From: Pseudoips prasinana
Taxonomy: Eukaryota; Arthropoda; Insecta; Lepidoptera; Nolidae
Direction: 5' to 3'
Length of the DNA: 64,000 nucleotides
NCBI GenBank assembly: GCA_951640165.1
Contig: OX621255.1
Location: 6,014,001-6,078,000, forward strand
The position numbers and the translations under genes are program-made. A model generated the notes under the pieces. The model searched no databases. It saw only the letters and a list, made by a program, of their open reading frames with translations, and was not told the origin of the DNA. Positions 1 through 9,451 of this stretch are shown piece after piece (position 1 is the first letter of the stretch; each line of letters starts with the position of its first letter).

Positions 1-45
1 GCCGTGGCCGAAATTCGGCTTCGGAAGACATTATCATTATATCAG
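1..45 (+). repeat. 3' end of a tRNA-derived SINE (family C)
   Basis: The phrase GTGGCCGAAATTCGGC near the window edge is the 3' end of the SINE family seen complete at 22800-23110 and 46620-46984. A further diverged copy of this tail lies at about 1075-1135. The body is cut off by the window edge. Confidence 0.55.
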
Positions 46-154
46 TTATTTCCATAGTACACGGTATGCAAGATGTTACATACATGCAATGAATAAATAT
101 CAGAGTCATATCACACAACGCCATGTAGCCCAAACTTACAAAAGCTTGTACTAT

Positions 155-570
155 GGATCTCATCTGTCCGCAAGTGATGGGCAGGGTTAAACACCTAGGC
201 ACGCGGTCAGCCTATAGATGGGTGACCACCAGAGTGGTTACATTTCTAAGTGACTTCGCGTTAAACTGGCGGTCCCGGTCGTAGTTATTAGACAACAGTC
301 GATAATAATAATAATACCCTGGGACATTATTTACACCCGGCCATCTGATACCAAACTAAGCACAGCTTGTAACTACTATGGAAACAGTTAACTGATATAC
401 TACATATTATATACTATTTTTTTTACAAATACATACTTATATATATAATTACAGCCAGACTCAGGACAAACAGACGTGTTCATGCACACAAATATCTGTC
501 TCCATGTCAGAGGCCTACGGGGCGGCTTGAACAAATTCTGACACTACCAACCACTGCCCATACGATAAAG
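155..570 (-). repeat. Family B interspersed repeat, split by a SINE
   Basis: The outer parts (about 155-301 and 502-570) match the complete reverse-oriented copy at 43973-44216 and the forward copies at 1209-1447, 24716-25137 and 42671-42850. Recognisable phrases are CACTGCCCATACGATAA at the right and GGTCCCGGTCGTAG in the middle. A reverse-oriented family A SINE interrupts it at 302-501. It has no coding potential; its class is unknown and it may be a SINE. Confidence 0.6.
302..501 (-). repeat. Family A tRNA-derived SINE, head truncated, nested
   Basis: It reads on the - strand from the SINE body to an ATT-repeat tail (forward ATAATAATAATAATA at 302). It carries the body phrase CCTGGGACATTATTTACAC common to all family A copies. 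The tRNA-like head is missing, and the left part of a family B repeat resumes immediately after it. Confidence 0.6.
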
Positions 571-1208
571 TAATTACAACGGAGAGAAATACGTAGGTGT
601 TCTCCTTCTCACGGGTGTTTAATGCTACAATCTTCCACAGTCCGTGCTGTTATTGGGGCAGAAAAAAACCTTAATTACCTACTCCTAGACCACGCTACCC
701 CTATAGCGGTGAGGCAGTACAATCAAGTCCAATGTTCTAGAAAAGGTCGTAGCAGAAGATCATAGTGATGATTGTAGTTACCGCTCCGTCGGTAAGATGA
801 AAGATCTCATATTTAGCCAATTGCCATAAACTCTACAATTGAGACAGATCTAATCTCGACGTGACAAGCGTTTCTGTTCATTATTTTAATTGATAACGCA
901 ATATTTAAAAATAGAACAATATGGTAGCTGGAAATAATTTATAGCCTAAACTCTACACGTGACTCCTGCGCAACTTTTAGGAGATGTAGAGCCCGGCAGT
1001 ATTTTGCTCTATGCGTAGCTCCAGATTACAGAATACGCTCCAGATACATTATATTGCTATTGATGTGGAAAAAATGTCCGGCGCAGTTGGTTCGTCTCCG
1101 TTGACATTGGCCATCGTTGTCGAAATTCGGCCGTGAGCACTGTAGATACTAATTTAAACAAGATTTAGCACTATAGCTAACTAATGTCTAAAATCTAGAT
1201 ACTTACTT
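571..1208. other. No gene seen; AT-rich with one short SINE tail
   Basis: No open frame of convincing length, and no splice-flanked coding pattern. Only a diverged family C SINE 3' tail near 1075-1135 is recognisable. Confidence 0.5.
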
Positions 1209-1447
1209 ATCGTATGGGCAGTGGTTAGCCTGGTGTCAGAGCAAGCCGCCCAGTAGCCTTCGGCCATGGCTTAACGACTGTTGCCTAATGGCTACCACCG
1301 GGACCGACAACTAAACGTGCCCTCCGAAGCAAGGACACGCTTGAAATTAAACCACATTGACGGTCACCCATCTATGGACTGACCGTGAACATAGGTGCTT
1401 AACCTCACCAATCACTTACGGACCGGTGAGAGCATCTGGCTATGAGC
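1209..1447 (+). repeat. Family B interspersed repeat, forward copy
   Basis: It starts with CGTATGGGCAGTGGTTA and ends with GGACCGGTGAGAGCATC plus a short tail. It matches the copies at 42671-42850 and, reversed, 43973-44216. It is non-coding. Confidence 0.65.
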
Positions 1448-2074
1448 GCTTATCTATATTACCTTCATTTTAATCACGATTTTATCTAGTTATTATAATC
1501 TATGTATAGTTAAGTATTCCATTACAATAAATATTAATCTAAAAGGTGTAACAAAAATAGTGTGGGTCAGTCAAAGGCCCTTCTCACGCCAATAACATTA
1601 AAGACTTTCCTTTACCCGCTCGATTTTATATCACTTGCTTTATTTTTATTTGGAAAACTTACAGCTAATACAATCAATAATCAAATATAAATATTAAAAT
1701 AAAGCCAATTACAAGTTTCCACTATTATACAGTGTCTATACATAAAATAATAATGTTGAGCATTGAAAAGACAGCATCAAGCCGCGTTGGAAAACAAAAT
1801 TAAAACATAAAAAGGGACATTAATAAAATTAAATTTAAGAAAAGAGAATATTAAACATTTAAGCTTGTTAAGCTTCAAAAAAGATTTTACCAACCGTATT
1901 TTCTAATTTAGCGATGTTCATATCAAATAAATCAAGGTCAAACTTCCGACACTCCGCGTTAAACGAGGGACATACTCTTACAAGGTATGAGTTTTGTCTG
2001 TAAACAGTTCTTACAGTAGGCACATGGAGAAGATCTGATCTACGGAGAAATCTTATGCAGCTTTCCTTCGGATA
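1448..2074. other. No gene seen; AT-rich intergenic DNA
   Basis: I see no feature here beyond AT-rich sequence and short homopolymer runs. Confidence 0.5.
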
Positions 2075-2245
2075 GAAGTCGTTCCGAGGGAATATCTTCC
2101 AGAGAACGGGCAGCAGTCTCTCTGTGTACTATGACCATCATACTACGATCGCCAACCCGTCTGCCAAGCGAGGCGATTATAGCATATCCCTCCAAATGAT
2201 GGACACAACTCCATTGTGTAAATCTTTTGAGGAGGCCTTTCCTGT
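2075..2245 (+). repeat. Family G repeat
   Basis: The segment with CCAGAGAACGG, ACTATGACCATCAT and ATCCCTCCAAATG recurs at about 17590-17745. Diverged pieces occur near 10765-10830 (reversed) and 28545-28612. It has no intact frame. Confidence 0.5.
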
Positions 2246-2334
2246 GGAAGTCATAAAACTGACATGATGAAGATGATCATAAAACTGTTTTAAATAAAAC
2301 AGTTAGATGTTAATTTAATATATTTTTCTGATTT

Positions 2335-3199
2335 AATTCAATTAAATTCAATCTTTATTGCAATTAGGTGTACAATGGTCTTACATATTACAAGTTTCAA
2401 CATGATACCCTGTTAGGGCACGGCAACATTAAATAATAAATAACAATTTCAATAAGCATGCAATTTTCAAAGTATAGGTAGGTATGTCAAAACATTATAA
2501 CAATATCTATTCTATTATATTTTTGATTAGGATAGTTATAGTTTATTTATTCTGAAACAGGTTTATATGTCATATTCTTATTTACAAATTCATATAATAT
2601 AACACAACACATAAATACATAATAATATAACACATCAATAATAAGCAAAAATAAAACATTCAAGTGGATTAGGATGTCAGTATTACAATATATAAGAAAT
2701 TCATATTGTCGTCTAATGTCAATTGTAACAGTAATAAGTAGAAATTATTAAATCAATAGAGATTACGGTAGTAAATAAGTTCAAAAGGATATATGTAGTA
2801 TTTAATTAATAAGTTGTCAATTTATATCCATAAAATAGCATTATTATTTGACATAATTTATATACCCTATACATATGTACAACACTAACCTACTTACATT
2901 ATTTAATTTTTGTCCTTATAGAACTCCTGCAGTGTGTAGTAACTTTTATGTATTAGAAATTCTTTTAGTTTCTTAACAAAAGGATGAAATCCTTCTTCAT
3001 CTTTGACGTAGTTTGGGACTCCGTTGTAAATTTTAATAGCGCTTACATATGGCCCTGATTTGTATAGGCTAAGATGTGACTGTTGCAAGGCTAGTCTGTT
3101 CTTGTGTCTTAGGTTGGGAGGTCTAGAATAGTTGTCTTTAGCTTGTCTTAATAAATAATTAATAAAATCGATAGAAAGATTACCACTTAACGCATCCAC
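2335..3199 (-). pseudogene. CR1-like non-LTR retrotransposon, 3' fragment
   Basis: The open frame at 2903-3199 (- strand) encodes about 98 residues ending in a lysine-rich tail with FVKKLKEFLIHKSYYTLQEF. This resembles the extreme C-terminus of CR1/jockey-type reverse transcriptases, where a K-rich amphipathic segment follows an N-x-V/LP motif (here NGVPNYVKD). The AT-rich 3' UTR extends to about 2335, where TTCAATCTTTATTGC-type sequence resembles the tail. The RT core is missing, so this is a dead 5'-truncated copy. Confidence 0.6.
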
Positions 3200-3534
3200 T
3201 TGTCTTTTACAAAATTCTTAAATGGTTGTTGTTAGACAAAGTCGTTAAGTCATCACCAGACTAGCCGCCAGGGTAACTACTGCCCAGATTTTCTATCTTT
3301 GTTGACGCAGCATTGATTAATTTACAATTTGGAGGCAGCGGTCCTCTCGTTTCATGAGGCCTCTTTATATCGTTCTGTCCCGCTTTGCTCTGGAGAGAGT
3401 GGAACAACTCTTTGCCAACTCCCCTTGTTTCATTTCCTATTTTGTTATTGCCAAATATCATTGCTATTATAAAATAAATTTTATAAATGTTTTTTTCATA
3501 CAATCAATACAATGTGTACCTAAATATCTATGTT

Positions 3535-3640
3535 ACTAGAAATAATAATGTATACAATTACGTTACTGCAAACATGTTCTGACTATTTACAAGCGCTTTT
3601 TTAAAGTTTACGTGAATAAAAACCTTTTTTAATTATTTCT
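3535..3640 (+). repeat. Repeat shared with 58252-58360
   Basis: About 100 bp containing ACATGTTCTGACTATTTAC, then a GCTTTTTTAAAGT phrase and a TGAATAAAA stretch, recurs near 58252-58360. It looks like a LINE 3' tail. There is no coding potential. Confidence 0.5.
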
Positions 3641-3724
3641 TTCTTTCTGATTAAATTTGATGTGGGACCCAAGATATTCGAAGCGATTCCCCGAGACTTA
3701 CTTATTTCATTGTATGGCTCTATT

Positions 3725-4034
3725 GACGGGCCTGTTGGCGTGGTTGGCAAATGCTTGCTTTTCACGCCCCAGGTCTTTGGTTCGATTCCCACCCAGGAAA
3801 GATATCTGTGTGCATGAACATGTCTGTTTGTCCTGAGTCTGGATGTAATTTATCTATATGAGTATGTATTTACAAAAGAAAAGTAGAATATTTACTCATA
3901 GTTTTTGTCCCAAATAAATAAAATAAAAGTAGTATATGTAGTATACCAGTTAACTGGTTTCCATAGTACCAGTTCTGCTTAGTTTGGAATCAGATGACCG
4001 TGTGTAAATAATGTCCCAGGATATTATTATTATT
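3725..4034 (+). repeat. Family A tRNA-derived SINE, full-length copy
   Basis: The head starts GACGGGCCTGTTGGCGTGG (box A-like) followed by GGTTCGATTCCCACCC (box B). The body has GAACATGTCTGTTTGTCCTG and GTATGTATTTACAAAAGAAA, and an (ATT)n tail ends near 4034. The head is about 75 bp. The box A/box B spacing and the many dispersed copies show a Pol III-type SINE and not a tRNA gene. Confidence 0.8.
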
Positions 4035-4326
4035 GATGCTGGCTGACAGCAGTTGCAGTGGTGGGTAAGATGAAAGAGACTAGTTCTAAAGACAGCAACC
4101 TTAAGAATTGGAACTGAACTAACTGGTAGAAGACCAGTGTCCACAAGTTAGTGAATATTGCGACTGGAACCCGACTAAGGGTTTTCGTGACAAGACTTTC
4201 AGTTGTTAGTCTTATGGGTAGTTTCGTACTTTATTACATATCTGTTACACGTTGTATATGTCTTTCCCTTGAAAAACAACGAGTACCAAGCTATTATGTG
4301 GGCGTTTATGATTTTAATTAAATAAA
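4035..4326. other. No gene seen
   Basis: I find no supported feature between the SINE and the Helitron beginning at 4327. Confidence 0.45.
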
Positions 4327-4490
4327 TCTATACATATAATAAAATCGTAGGAAACTCAAAACTGTTAATTGAATTTTTTTTATAAAGTATACTTGGGTCG
4401 TGATCTACAATCGATATCGAAGCCAAAAATATAGTTTTTATCATTTTTGTCTGTTTGTCTGTATGTATGTCCGGGCTAAACTCAAAAAGT

Positions 4491-6558
4491 AAAAAGTCTA
4501 AAATCACTTGGTGTTGGTAAGGATCCTAATGACAATGTCAAGTCATCGGTTGATTTAAATGCACTTAACGCACATTTTGCTAGACCCCCGGTGATACTGG
4601 ATGCCAGCACCAAGTCTTCTACTTTAAATTATCTCTCTAAGATTTCTATGCCGGTATGTACTTCTTTTTCTTTTACTGCAGTTACTGAACGAGACATTAA
4701 GAAATCCATCCAATCCATTTCCACTAAAGCAGTGGGTGACGATGGTATCCAGCTCCAAATGCTTTCGCTGATCCTTGAAGAACTTGCACCCATAATCACT
4801 CACATCATAAACTTTTCTCTTGAGGCAAGTTCCTTCCCGTCATCCTGGAAAAAAGCCCTTGTCCTACCGCTTCCCAAAACCAAAAATCCATCTTCATTAT
4901 CTCAATACCGTCCTATTTCTATCCTTCCAATCCTGTCCAAAATCCTCGAGAGTGTTGTTAGCCAACAACTCTCTCGTTACCTCTCCTCTCAAAGCCTACT
5001 AAGTCCATACCAATCAGGGTTCCGCTCTGGCCATAGCACCGTTACGGCCTTAGTGAAAATTACCGATGATGTCCGACTAGCCATGGAGCGGAAATTACTC
5101 ACGGTGATGGTCTTATTGGACTTCAGTAGTGCCTTCAACTCAGTTGATTTTGATATCCTCCTTGGCATCTTATCCTCCCTTAATATCTCATCTTCAGTAA
5201 CTGCATGGTTTGACTCATATCTTCGAGGACGCTCGCAGTCTATACGCTACGAAGAAGCTTCTTCTAAGTGGTGTAATCTTACTGCGGGCGTTCCTCAAGG
5301 TGGCGTACTCTCTCCTCTTCTCTTTTCTGTGTTTATTAACGCCATAACCAAAATTGTTTCCTCCAATTTCCATCTTTACGCAGACGATTTGCAGCTTTAT
5401 CGACACTTTAAAGTTGAGGATATTAGTCTGGCCATTGATGCCATCAATAGTGATCTTGGGAACATTAGTGATTGGGCGAAATCTTTTGGACTCTTGGTTA
5501 ACCCCACTAAATCACAAGCAATCATTATTGGTGGCAGGCATATGTTTAGTTTGATACCTAACAACTTTATTCCACCAGTTCTTTATGACAACGTCCCCAT
5601 ACTTTATGCGACACATGTTAAAAATCTTGGTGTAATAATTGACAGCAACTTATCATGGAGCACCCACGTTGCGGAAGTGAGCAGAAGGGTATACTGCTCG
5701 TTTCAGTCTCTTAAACGATTACAGAAATTCTTACCCTTCCATACTAAAGTATCCTTAGCACAGTCACTCCTAATTCCTCTTCTAGACTATGCTGATGTCT
5801 GTTTTCTGGATGCGAATGAAGACCTTCTTAACAAGCTCGAACGTCTGCAGAATTTGTGCATTCGCTTCATTTTCGGCCTCCGTAAGTACGACCATGTGTC
5901 GGAGTTTCGGAGGCGGTTGAAGTGGCTGCCAATACGGCAACGTCGAGATTGTCACATTCTTTCCCTACTCTTCTCAATCCTTCATAACTTTAATTCTCCT
6001 GTCTATCTTCGTGAACGCTTTGAGTATTTAGTCCCTCGAGGTAAACTCTGTCGCACAGCCACGTCCTTTCTACTTCGTATGCCTTCTCACACTTCCAGCC
6101 GTTATGATGGCTCTTTTACAATACGTGCCGTTCGACTATGGAACTCTCTTCCACACTCTGTTCTTTCTAGCTCATCTTTAGAGGTATTTAGAAGAAGAAC
6201 AAGGGAACACTTTTTGTCACAATCACTGTAATATAATAATATGTATTAGTATATTTAGGAGTTTTATATATATATATATATGTAGTATGTATAGTATGTA
6301 ATTTGTTTGTTTATTAGTATGTATTAGTATGTATATATATCTATTTCTACCAGTTGGTAGTAGCAATTAGCATCACTTAATTTTATTTTTCTTTTGATGT
6401 TGTACACTGTTTTTACCCTTCTTCTACAAATCTCCCTCTGTCAGTGGTTTGCTGGAAGAAAACTCATCAATGAGTTAAGCTCGCCCTTGTACATTAATTT
6501 AAAAATACACATGTATAAAATGTTTATTTTCTGTGTACAATAAAGAATAAGAATAAGG
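4491..6558 (+). mobile_element. 5'-truncated CR1/Jockey-like LINE inserted in a Helitron
   Basis: This sequence interrupts the Helitron body phrase CTCAAAAAGT/ACTGCATGG, with AAAGT present on both sides (4486-4490 and 6559-6563) as a short target-site duplication. It carries a long RT-containing frame (4591-6231), a roughly 320-bp 3' UTR and a GAATAA-repeat 3' tail near 6541-6558. No endonuclease domain or ORF1 is seen, so the copy is 5'-truncated. Confidence 0.85.
4591..6231 (+). CDS. Reverse transcriptase of a CR1/Jockey-clade LINE (5'-truncated)
   Basis: Uninterrupted frame of about 546 codons. In order it holds: an N-terminal stretch with the linker motif DIKKSIQSI...KAVGDDGI; RT motifs PLPKTKNPSSLSQYRPIS and LSPYQSGFRSGHST; the catalytic-site motifs LLDFSSAFNSVD (first Asp) and AGVPQGGVLSPLLF; and HLYADDLQLY (YADD box at 5377-5388, the polymerase Asp pair). 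The thumb and a C-terminal region ending VRLWNSLPHSV and a basic tail follow. The enzyme would copy the element's RNA at a nicked chromosomal target. The apurinic endonuclease and zinc-knuckle ORF1 are absent, so this copy cannot mobilise itself. The lack of stop codons suggests fairly recent insertion. The first ATG of the frame is internal to the original protein. The clade call (CR1/L2/Daphne versus Jockey) is uncertain; the RT assignment is firm. Confidence 0.9.
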   Translation: MILDASTKSSTLNYLSKISMPVCTSFSFTAVTERDIKKSIQSISTKAVGDDGIQLQMLSLILEELAPIITHIINFSLEASSFPSSWKKALVLPLPKTKNPSSLSQYRPISILPILSKILESVVSQQLSRYLSSQSLLSPYQSGFRSGHSTVTALVKITDDVRLAMERKLLTVMVLLDFSSAFNSVDFDILLGILSSLNISSSVTAWFDSYLRGRSQSIRYEEASSKWCNLTAGVPQGGVLSPLLFSVFINAITKIVSSNFHLYADDLQLYRHFKVEDISLAIDAINSDLGNISDWAKSFGLLVNPTKSQAIIIGGRHMFSLIPNNFIPPVLYDNVPILYATHVKNLGVIIDSNLSWSTHVAEVSRRVYCSFQSLKRLQKFLPFHTKVSLAQSLLIPLLDYADVCFLDANEDLLNKLERLQNLCIRFIFGLRKYDHVSEFRRRLKWLPIRQRRDCHILSLLFSILHNFNSPVYLRERFEYLVPRGKLCRTATSFLLRMPSHTSSRYDGSFTIRAVRLWNSLPHSVLSSSSLEVFRRRTREHFLSQSL

Positions 6559-7065
6559 AAAGTACTGCATGGATTTACTTTAAAATTTGCATGAATATTA
6601 CTAAGAGTCAACATATAGGCTACATATTATTACGCTATCACCTACGGGGGAGGAGCTATGATGATTTATAAAGTTTAACGCGGGTAAAACCGCGGGGCAC
6701 AGCTAGTTAGTACCATATAAAATGTTGCATATAAACTGTAGTGACATCGCTTTCAAAGTATCAAGGCTCTTCAATTTACATGTTAAGTAGTACAAATATA
6801 TATATATTTCTCATTGATAAAAATTTATATATTTCTCATAGATAGATAAATAAATGCAAAATCGTAGAACATACATAGGGGTGTTTCGGATATTCTTTAT
6901 CATAAAGTATCAAAATTTTCGTATATACCTCAACTCCTCGGCCAGTCTGTATAGAGCACAAATCTGTACGGAAATATTGTTACACAATTCCCTCATTCCC
7001 ATAATATGATAGGTCAGGTACAATCCGTACAATAATTTTCCGTGCTCTCCGAATGTGACATATTT

Positions 7066-7470
7066 AAGTGCCGGGATTCTGCTGGAAACTTTCTTAGCCA
7101 AAAATCACATTAGGTATATTTTTAAGCAATGCCCAATAATGATAATAATAATTATCTGGGGACAATGTCACACAGATCATCCTAGCCCCAAACTAAGCAA
7201 AGCTTGTGCTATGGGTACCAGGCGACGATATACATAGTTATATAGATAGATAAATACTTATATACATAGAAAACATCCATGACTCAGAAACAAATGTTCG
7301 TGCTCATCACACAAATATTTGCACTTACCGGGATTCGAACCCAGGACCACCAGCTTCGTAGGCAGGAGCACTACCAACTAGGCTACGGCGACCGTCGATT
7401 AGTGCCGGGATTCTGCTACAAACTATCTTTGCCAAAAATCACATTAGGTATATTTTTAAGCAAAGCCCAA
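7066..7470. repeat. 71-bp direct repeat flanking a SINE
   Basis: The sequence starting AGTGCCGGGATTCTGCT at 7066-7136 recurs at 7401-7470 with about 90 percent identity by eye. Both copies continue through GCCAAAAATCACATTAGG and end at GCCCAA. Between them sits the reverse-oriented SINE at 7137-7397. A 71-bp duplication is far longer than a usual SINE target duplication. Confidence 0.7.
7137..7397 (-). repeat. tRNA-derived SINE (family A2)
   Basis: On the - strand the head begins at 7397 with GACGGTCGCCGTAGCCTAG. It has a box A-like TAGTTGGTAGTGCTCC and box B GGTTCGAATCCCGG, then a body with CATAGTACAAGC-like and TGTCCCCAGATAA-like phrases, and an ATT-rich tail at 7137. A near-identical copy lies at 28122-28372. 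It is a dispersed SINE, not a tRNA gene. Confidence 0.8.
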
Positions 7471-7496
7471 ATATCGATCTTTCTTTATTTTTTTTA

Positions 7497-7797
7497 CTAG
7501 CTGTGCCCCGCGGTTTGACCCGCGTAAAAATTAATACATTATCACAGCTCCTCCCCCGTAGGTGATAGCGTGATAATATGTAGCCTATATGTTGACCCGA
7601 CCGTGAAGTAATTTTCATGCAAAATTTTAATTAAATCCATGCAGTACTTTTTGAGTTTAGCCCGGACATACATACAGACACACAGACAAAAATTCTAAAA
7701 ACTATATTTTTCGCTTCGATGTCGATTGTAGATCACGCCCCAACTATCCTTTAAAAAAACTACTTCAACTTTCCTACTATTTTATTATATGTATAGA
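7497..7797 (-). mobile_element. Non-autonomous Helitron, complete 301-bp copy
   Basis: Read on the - strand it starts TCTATACATATAATAAAATA and ends with a hairpin of ACCGCGGGG type followed by CTAG (forward 7497-7500). The flanks are A (7496) and T (7798) on the + strand, the expected A/T target. It is non-coding. Confidence 0.85.
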
Positions 7798-7800
7798 TTT

Positions 7801-8058
7801 ATTAAATATTTTTTAAAGGATACTTGGGGCTTGATCTTCAATCGATATCTAAGCCAAAAATGTAGTTTTTATAATTTTTGTCTGTTTGGTTGTATATATG
7901 TCCGGGCTAAACTCAACAAGTACTGCATGTGTTTACTTCAAATTTTGCATGAATATTACTAAGCGGTCGGGTCGACATATAGGCTACATATTATCACGCT
8001 ATAACCTACGGGGGAGGAGCTGTGATAATTTCTAAAACACAACCGCGGGGCACAGTTA
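7801..8058 (+). mobile_element. Non-autonomous Helitron, 5'-truncated, head-to-head with neighbour
   Basis: The body matches the family from TTTTTTAAAGGATACTTGGGG onward and ends GGGGCACAGTTAG, a decayed form of the CAGCTAG end. It lacks the first ~35 bases. It lies directly against the 5' end of the 7497-7797 copy in opposite orientation, so the pair is an inverted repeat that could fold. Confidence 0.75.
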
Positions 8059-8284
8059 GTTAATAATAAATATGTTTATTCAACATAAATAATGTCAATT
8101 TACAGTTAATACATAATAATGATACCTAGCCTAGCCTAACCTTGACTGATTGACTTTTAGAATTCATATATGCGTATTGAATTAATTATATCGTAGCGTA
8201 GTAACAACGGTAAAGGAAGACATCGTAAGGAAATCAAAATGTTTTTCATAGCATGTGATATCTGCCAACCCCTAGCCTAGCTTT

Positions 8285-8483
8285 CACTGCTTCACCGGAC
8301 GCACTAGGAAATCTAATCCCTGTATCGCGGGGTACTTTACAAACATATAATAGACGGGCACAAATTACATCCAGACTCAGAACAACTATTTATGGGTCTC
8401 ACCAATAGTAGTCCGGCGCGGGACTCGAACCCGGGACACGAAGCGGCGTGGCGACTGTCTTAGCCACTGCGCTACACGTAATT
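8285..8483 (-). repeat. tRNA-derived SINE (family F)
   Basis: On the - strand the head has GTAGCGCAGTGGCTAAGAC (box A) and GGGTTCGAGTCCCGC (box B). A body with ATAAATAGTTGTTCTGAGTC-type sequence and a 3' region with CCGGTGAAGCAGTGAAA follow. Related copies are at 8742-8836 and 17398-17560. Confidence 0.75.
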
Positions 8484-8489
8484 TATTTA

Positions 8490-8735
8490 TTGTAATTTTC
8501 GGCAAATTTCCCCAATAGAAAGTGAACCTTATGCTTCTCCGATTAAGTTGAAATTCTATCGGCAAATTTCCCCAATAGAAAGTGAACCTTATGCTTCTCC
8601 GATTAAGTTGAAATTCTATCGGCAAATTTCCCCAATAGAAAGTGAACCTTATGCTTCTCCGATTAAGTTGCAATTCTATAAAAAAATTTACAGATTGGGG
8701 TAGCTGGATGTGCTGGCACCAGTACATCCAGACGC
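8490..8735. repeat. MITE with an internal 60-bp sequence amplified three times
   Basis: The unit starting GGCAAATTTCCCCAATAGAA is repeated three times in exact 60-bp register from about 8501 to 8680. The right end (AGATTGGGGTAGCTGGATG, 8692-8710) is the inverted-repeat end of the MITE family seen complete at 42869-43020. The repeat unit is that family's interior, so the array is a local tandem amplification inside a MITE. There are no CRISPR-like spacers: the units abut with no unique sequence between them. Confidence 0.8.
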
Positions 8736-8741
8736 AGAAAA

Positions 8742-8836
8742 ACTATTTATGGGGCGTACAAATAGTTGTCCTGCTCGGGATTCGAACCTGTGACACGAAG
8801 CGGCGAGGCGACCGTCTTCAGATGCGCCACACGTGA
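8742..8836 (-). repeat. Family F SINE head fragment
   Basis: On the - strand it has box A-like GTGGCGCATCTGAAGACGG and box B-like GGTTCGAATCCCG, matching the 8285-8483 SINE. The body is truncated. Confidence 0.65.
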
Positions 8837-8951
8837 TATAATCGTGATTTTTTGGTATTTAAAGATGTCACATTAATTTGCAAAGCAAAGCTTTCGGTAT
8901 GCCTTTATGACTCCTTTTGTCCCAAACAGTCGTCTTAAAGAAAAATTAAAG

Positions 8952-9275
8952 TAATAATAATAATATCCTGGGACATTATACACATGGCCATCTGATCCCA
9001 AACTAAGCGGAGCTTGTACTATGGAAACCAGATAATTGATATCAGTTATCTGGTTTAAGTATGTATTTACAAAAGAAAAATAGTATATGTAGTATATACT
9101 ACACATACTATTTTTCTTTTGTAAATACTTACATACCTATAAAGATAATTTACATCCAGATTCAGGACAAACAGATATGTTCATGCACACAAATATCTGT
9201 CCCGGGTGGGAATCGAACCCATGACCTGCGGCGTGAAAGGCAGCATATCTACCAACCACGCCAACAGGCCCGTCA
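8952..9275 (-). repeat. Family A SINE containing a tail palindrome
   Basis: It is oriented - strand: head at 9275 (GACGGGCCTGTTGGCGTGG) and ATT tail at 8952. Inside, 9057-9096 and 9097-9135 are near-perfect inverted copies of the segment with GTATGTATTTACAAAAGAAA, giving a hairpin of about 38-bp arms. This is unusual for the family, which normally carries one copy. Confidence 0.75.
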
Positions 9276-9451
9276 AAGTAAAGTCGAGTACATAATTATC
9301 GATATAAACTTAATTATTATCATTATTCACCGCTTACTGTTAACTTATGTACTTATACTTAGTTCCTGTTCGGCTTTGCATAATATTATCGATGGTACAG
9401 TCAGCAAAGAGTAGTCTTTTGAAACGTTACGTTTATAGTTATCCTATGTTT

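Larger units (their letters stand above)
4327..6706 (+). mobile_element. Non-autonomous Helitron interrupted by a LINE
   Basis: The 5' end TCTATACATATAATAAAATC begins at 4327 after an A, and the 3' end has an ACGCGGG/CCGCGGG hairpin followed by CTAG (6703-6706) and a T. This fits Helitron insertion between A and T. The body (4327-4490 and 6564-6706) matches the 300-317 bp complete copies at 7497-7797 and 9576-9892. The extra 2.07 kb is a LINE flanked by AAAGT duplications. No Rep/helicase coding is present. Confidence 0.85.

Noticed and set aside
7325..7397. tRNA-like sequence on the - strand
   Set aside because: The same head with the same 180-bp body recurs at 28122-28372; it is a SINE.
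8501..8680. CRISPR-like array of three regular repeats
   Set aside because: The 60-bp units abut without spacers, match MITE interiors elsewhere, and the genome is eukaryotic.
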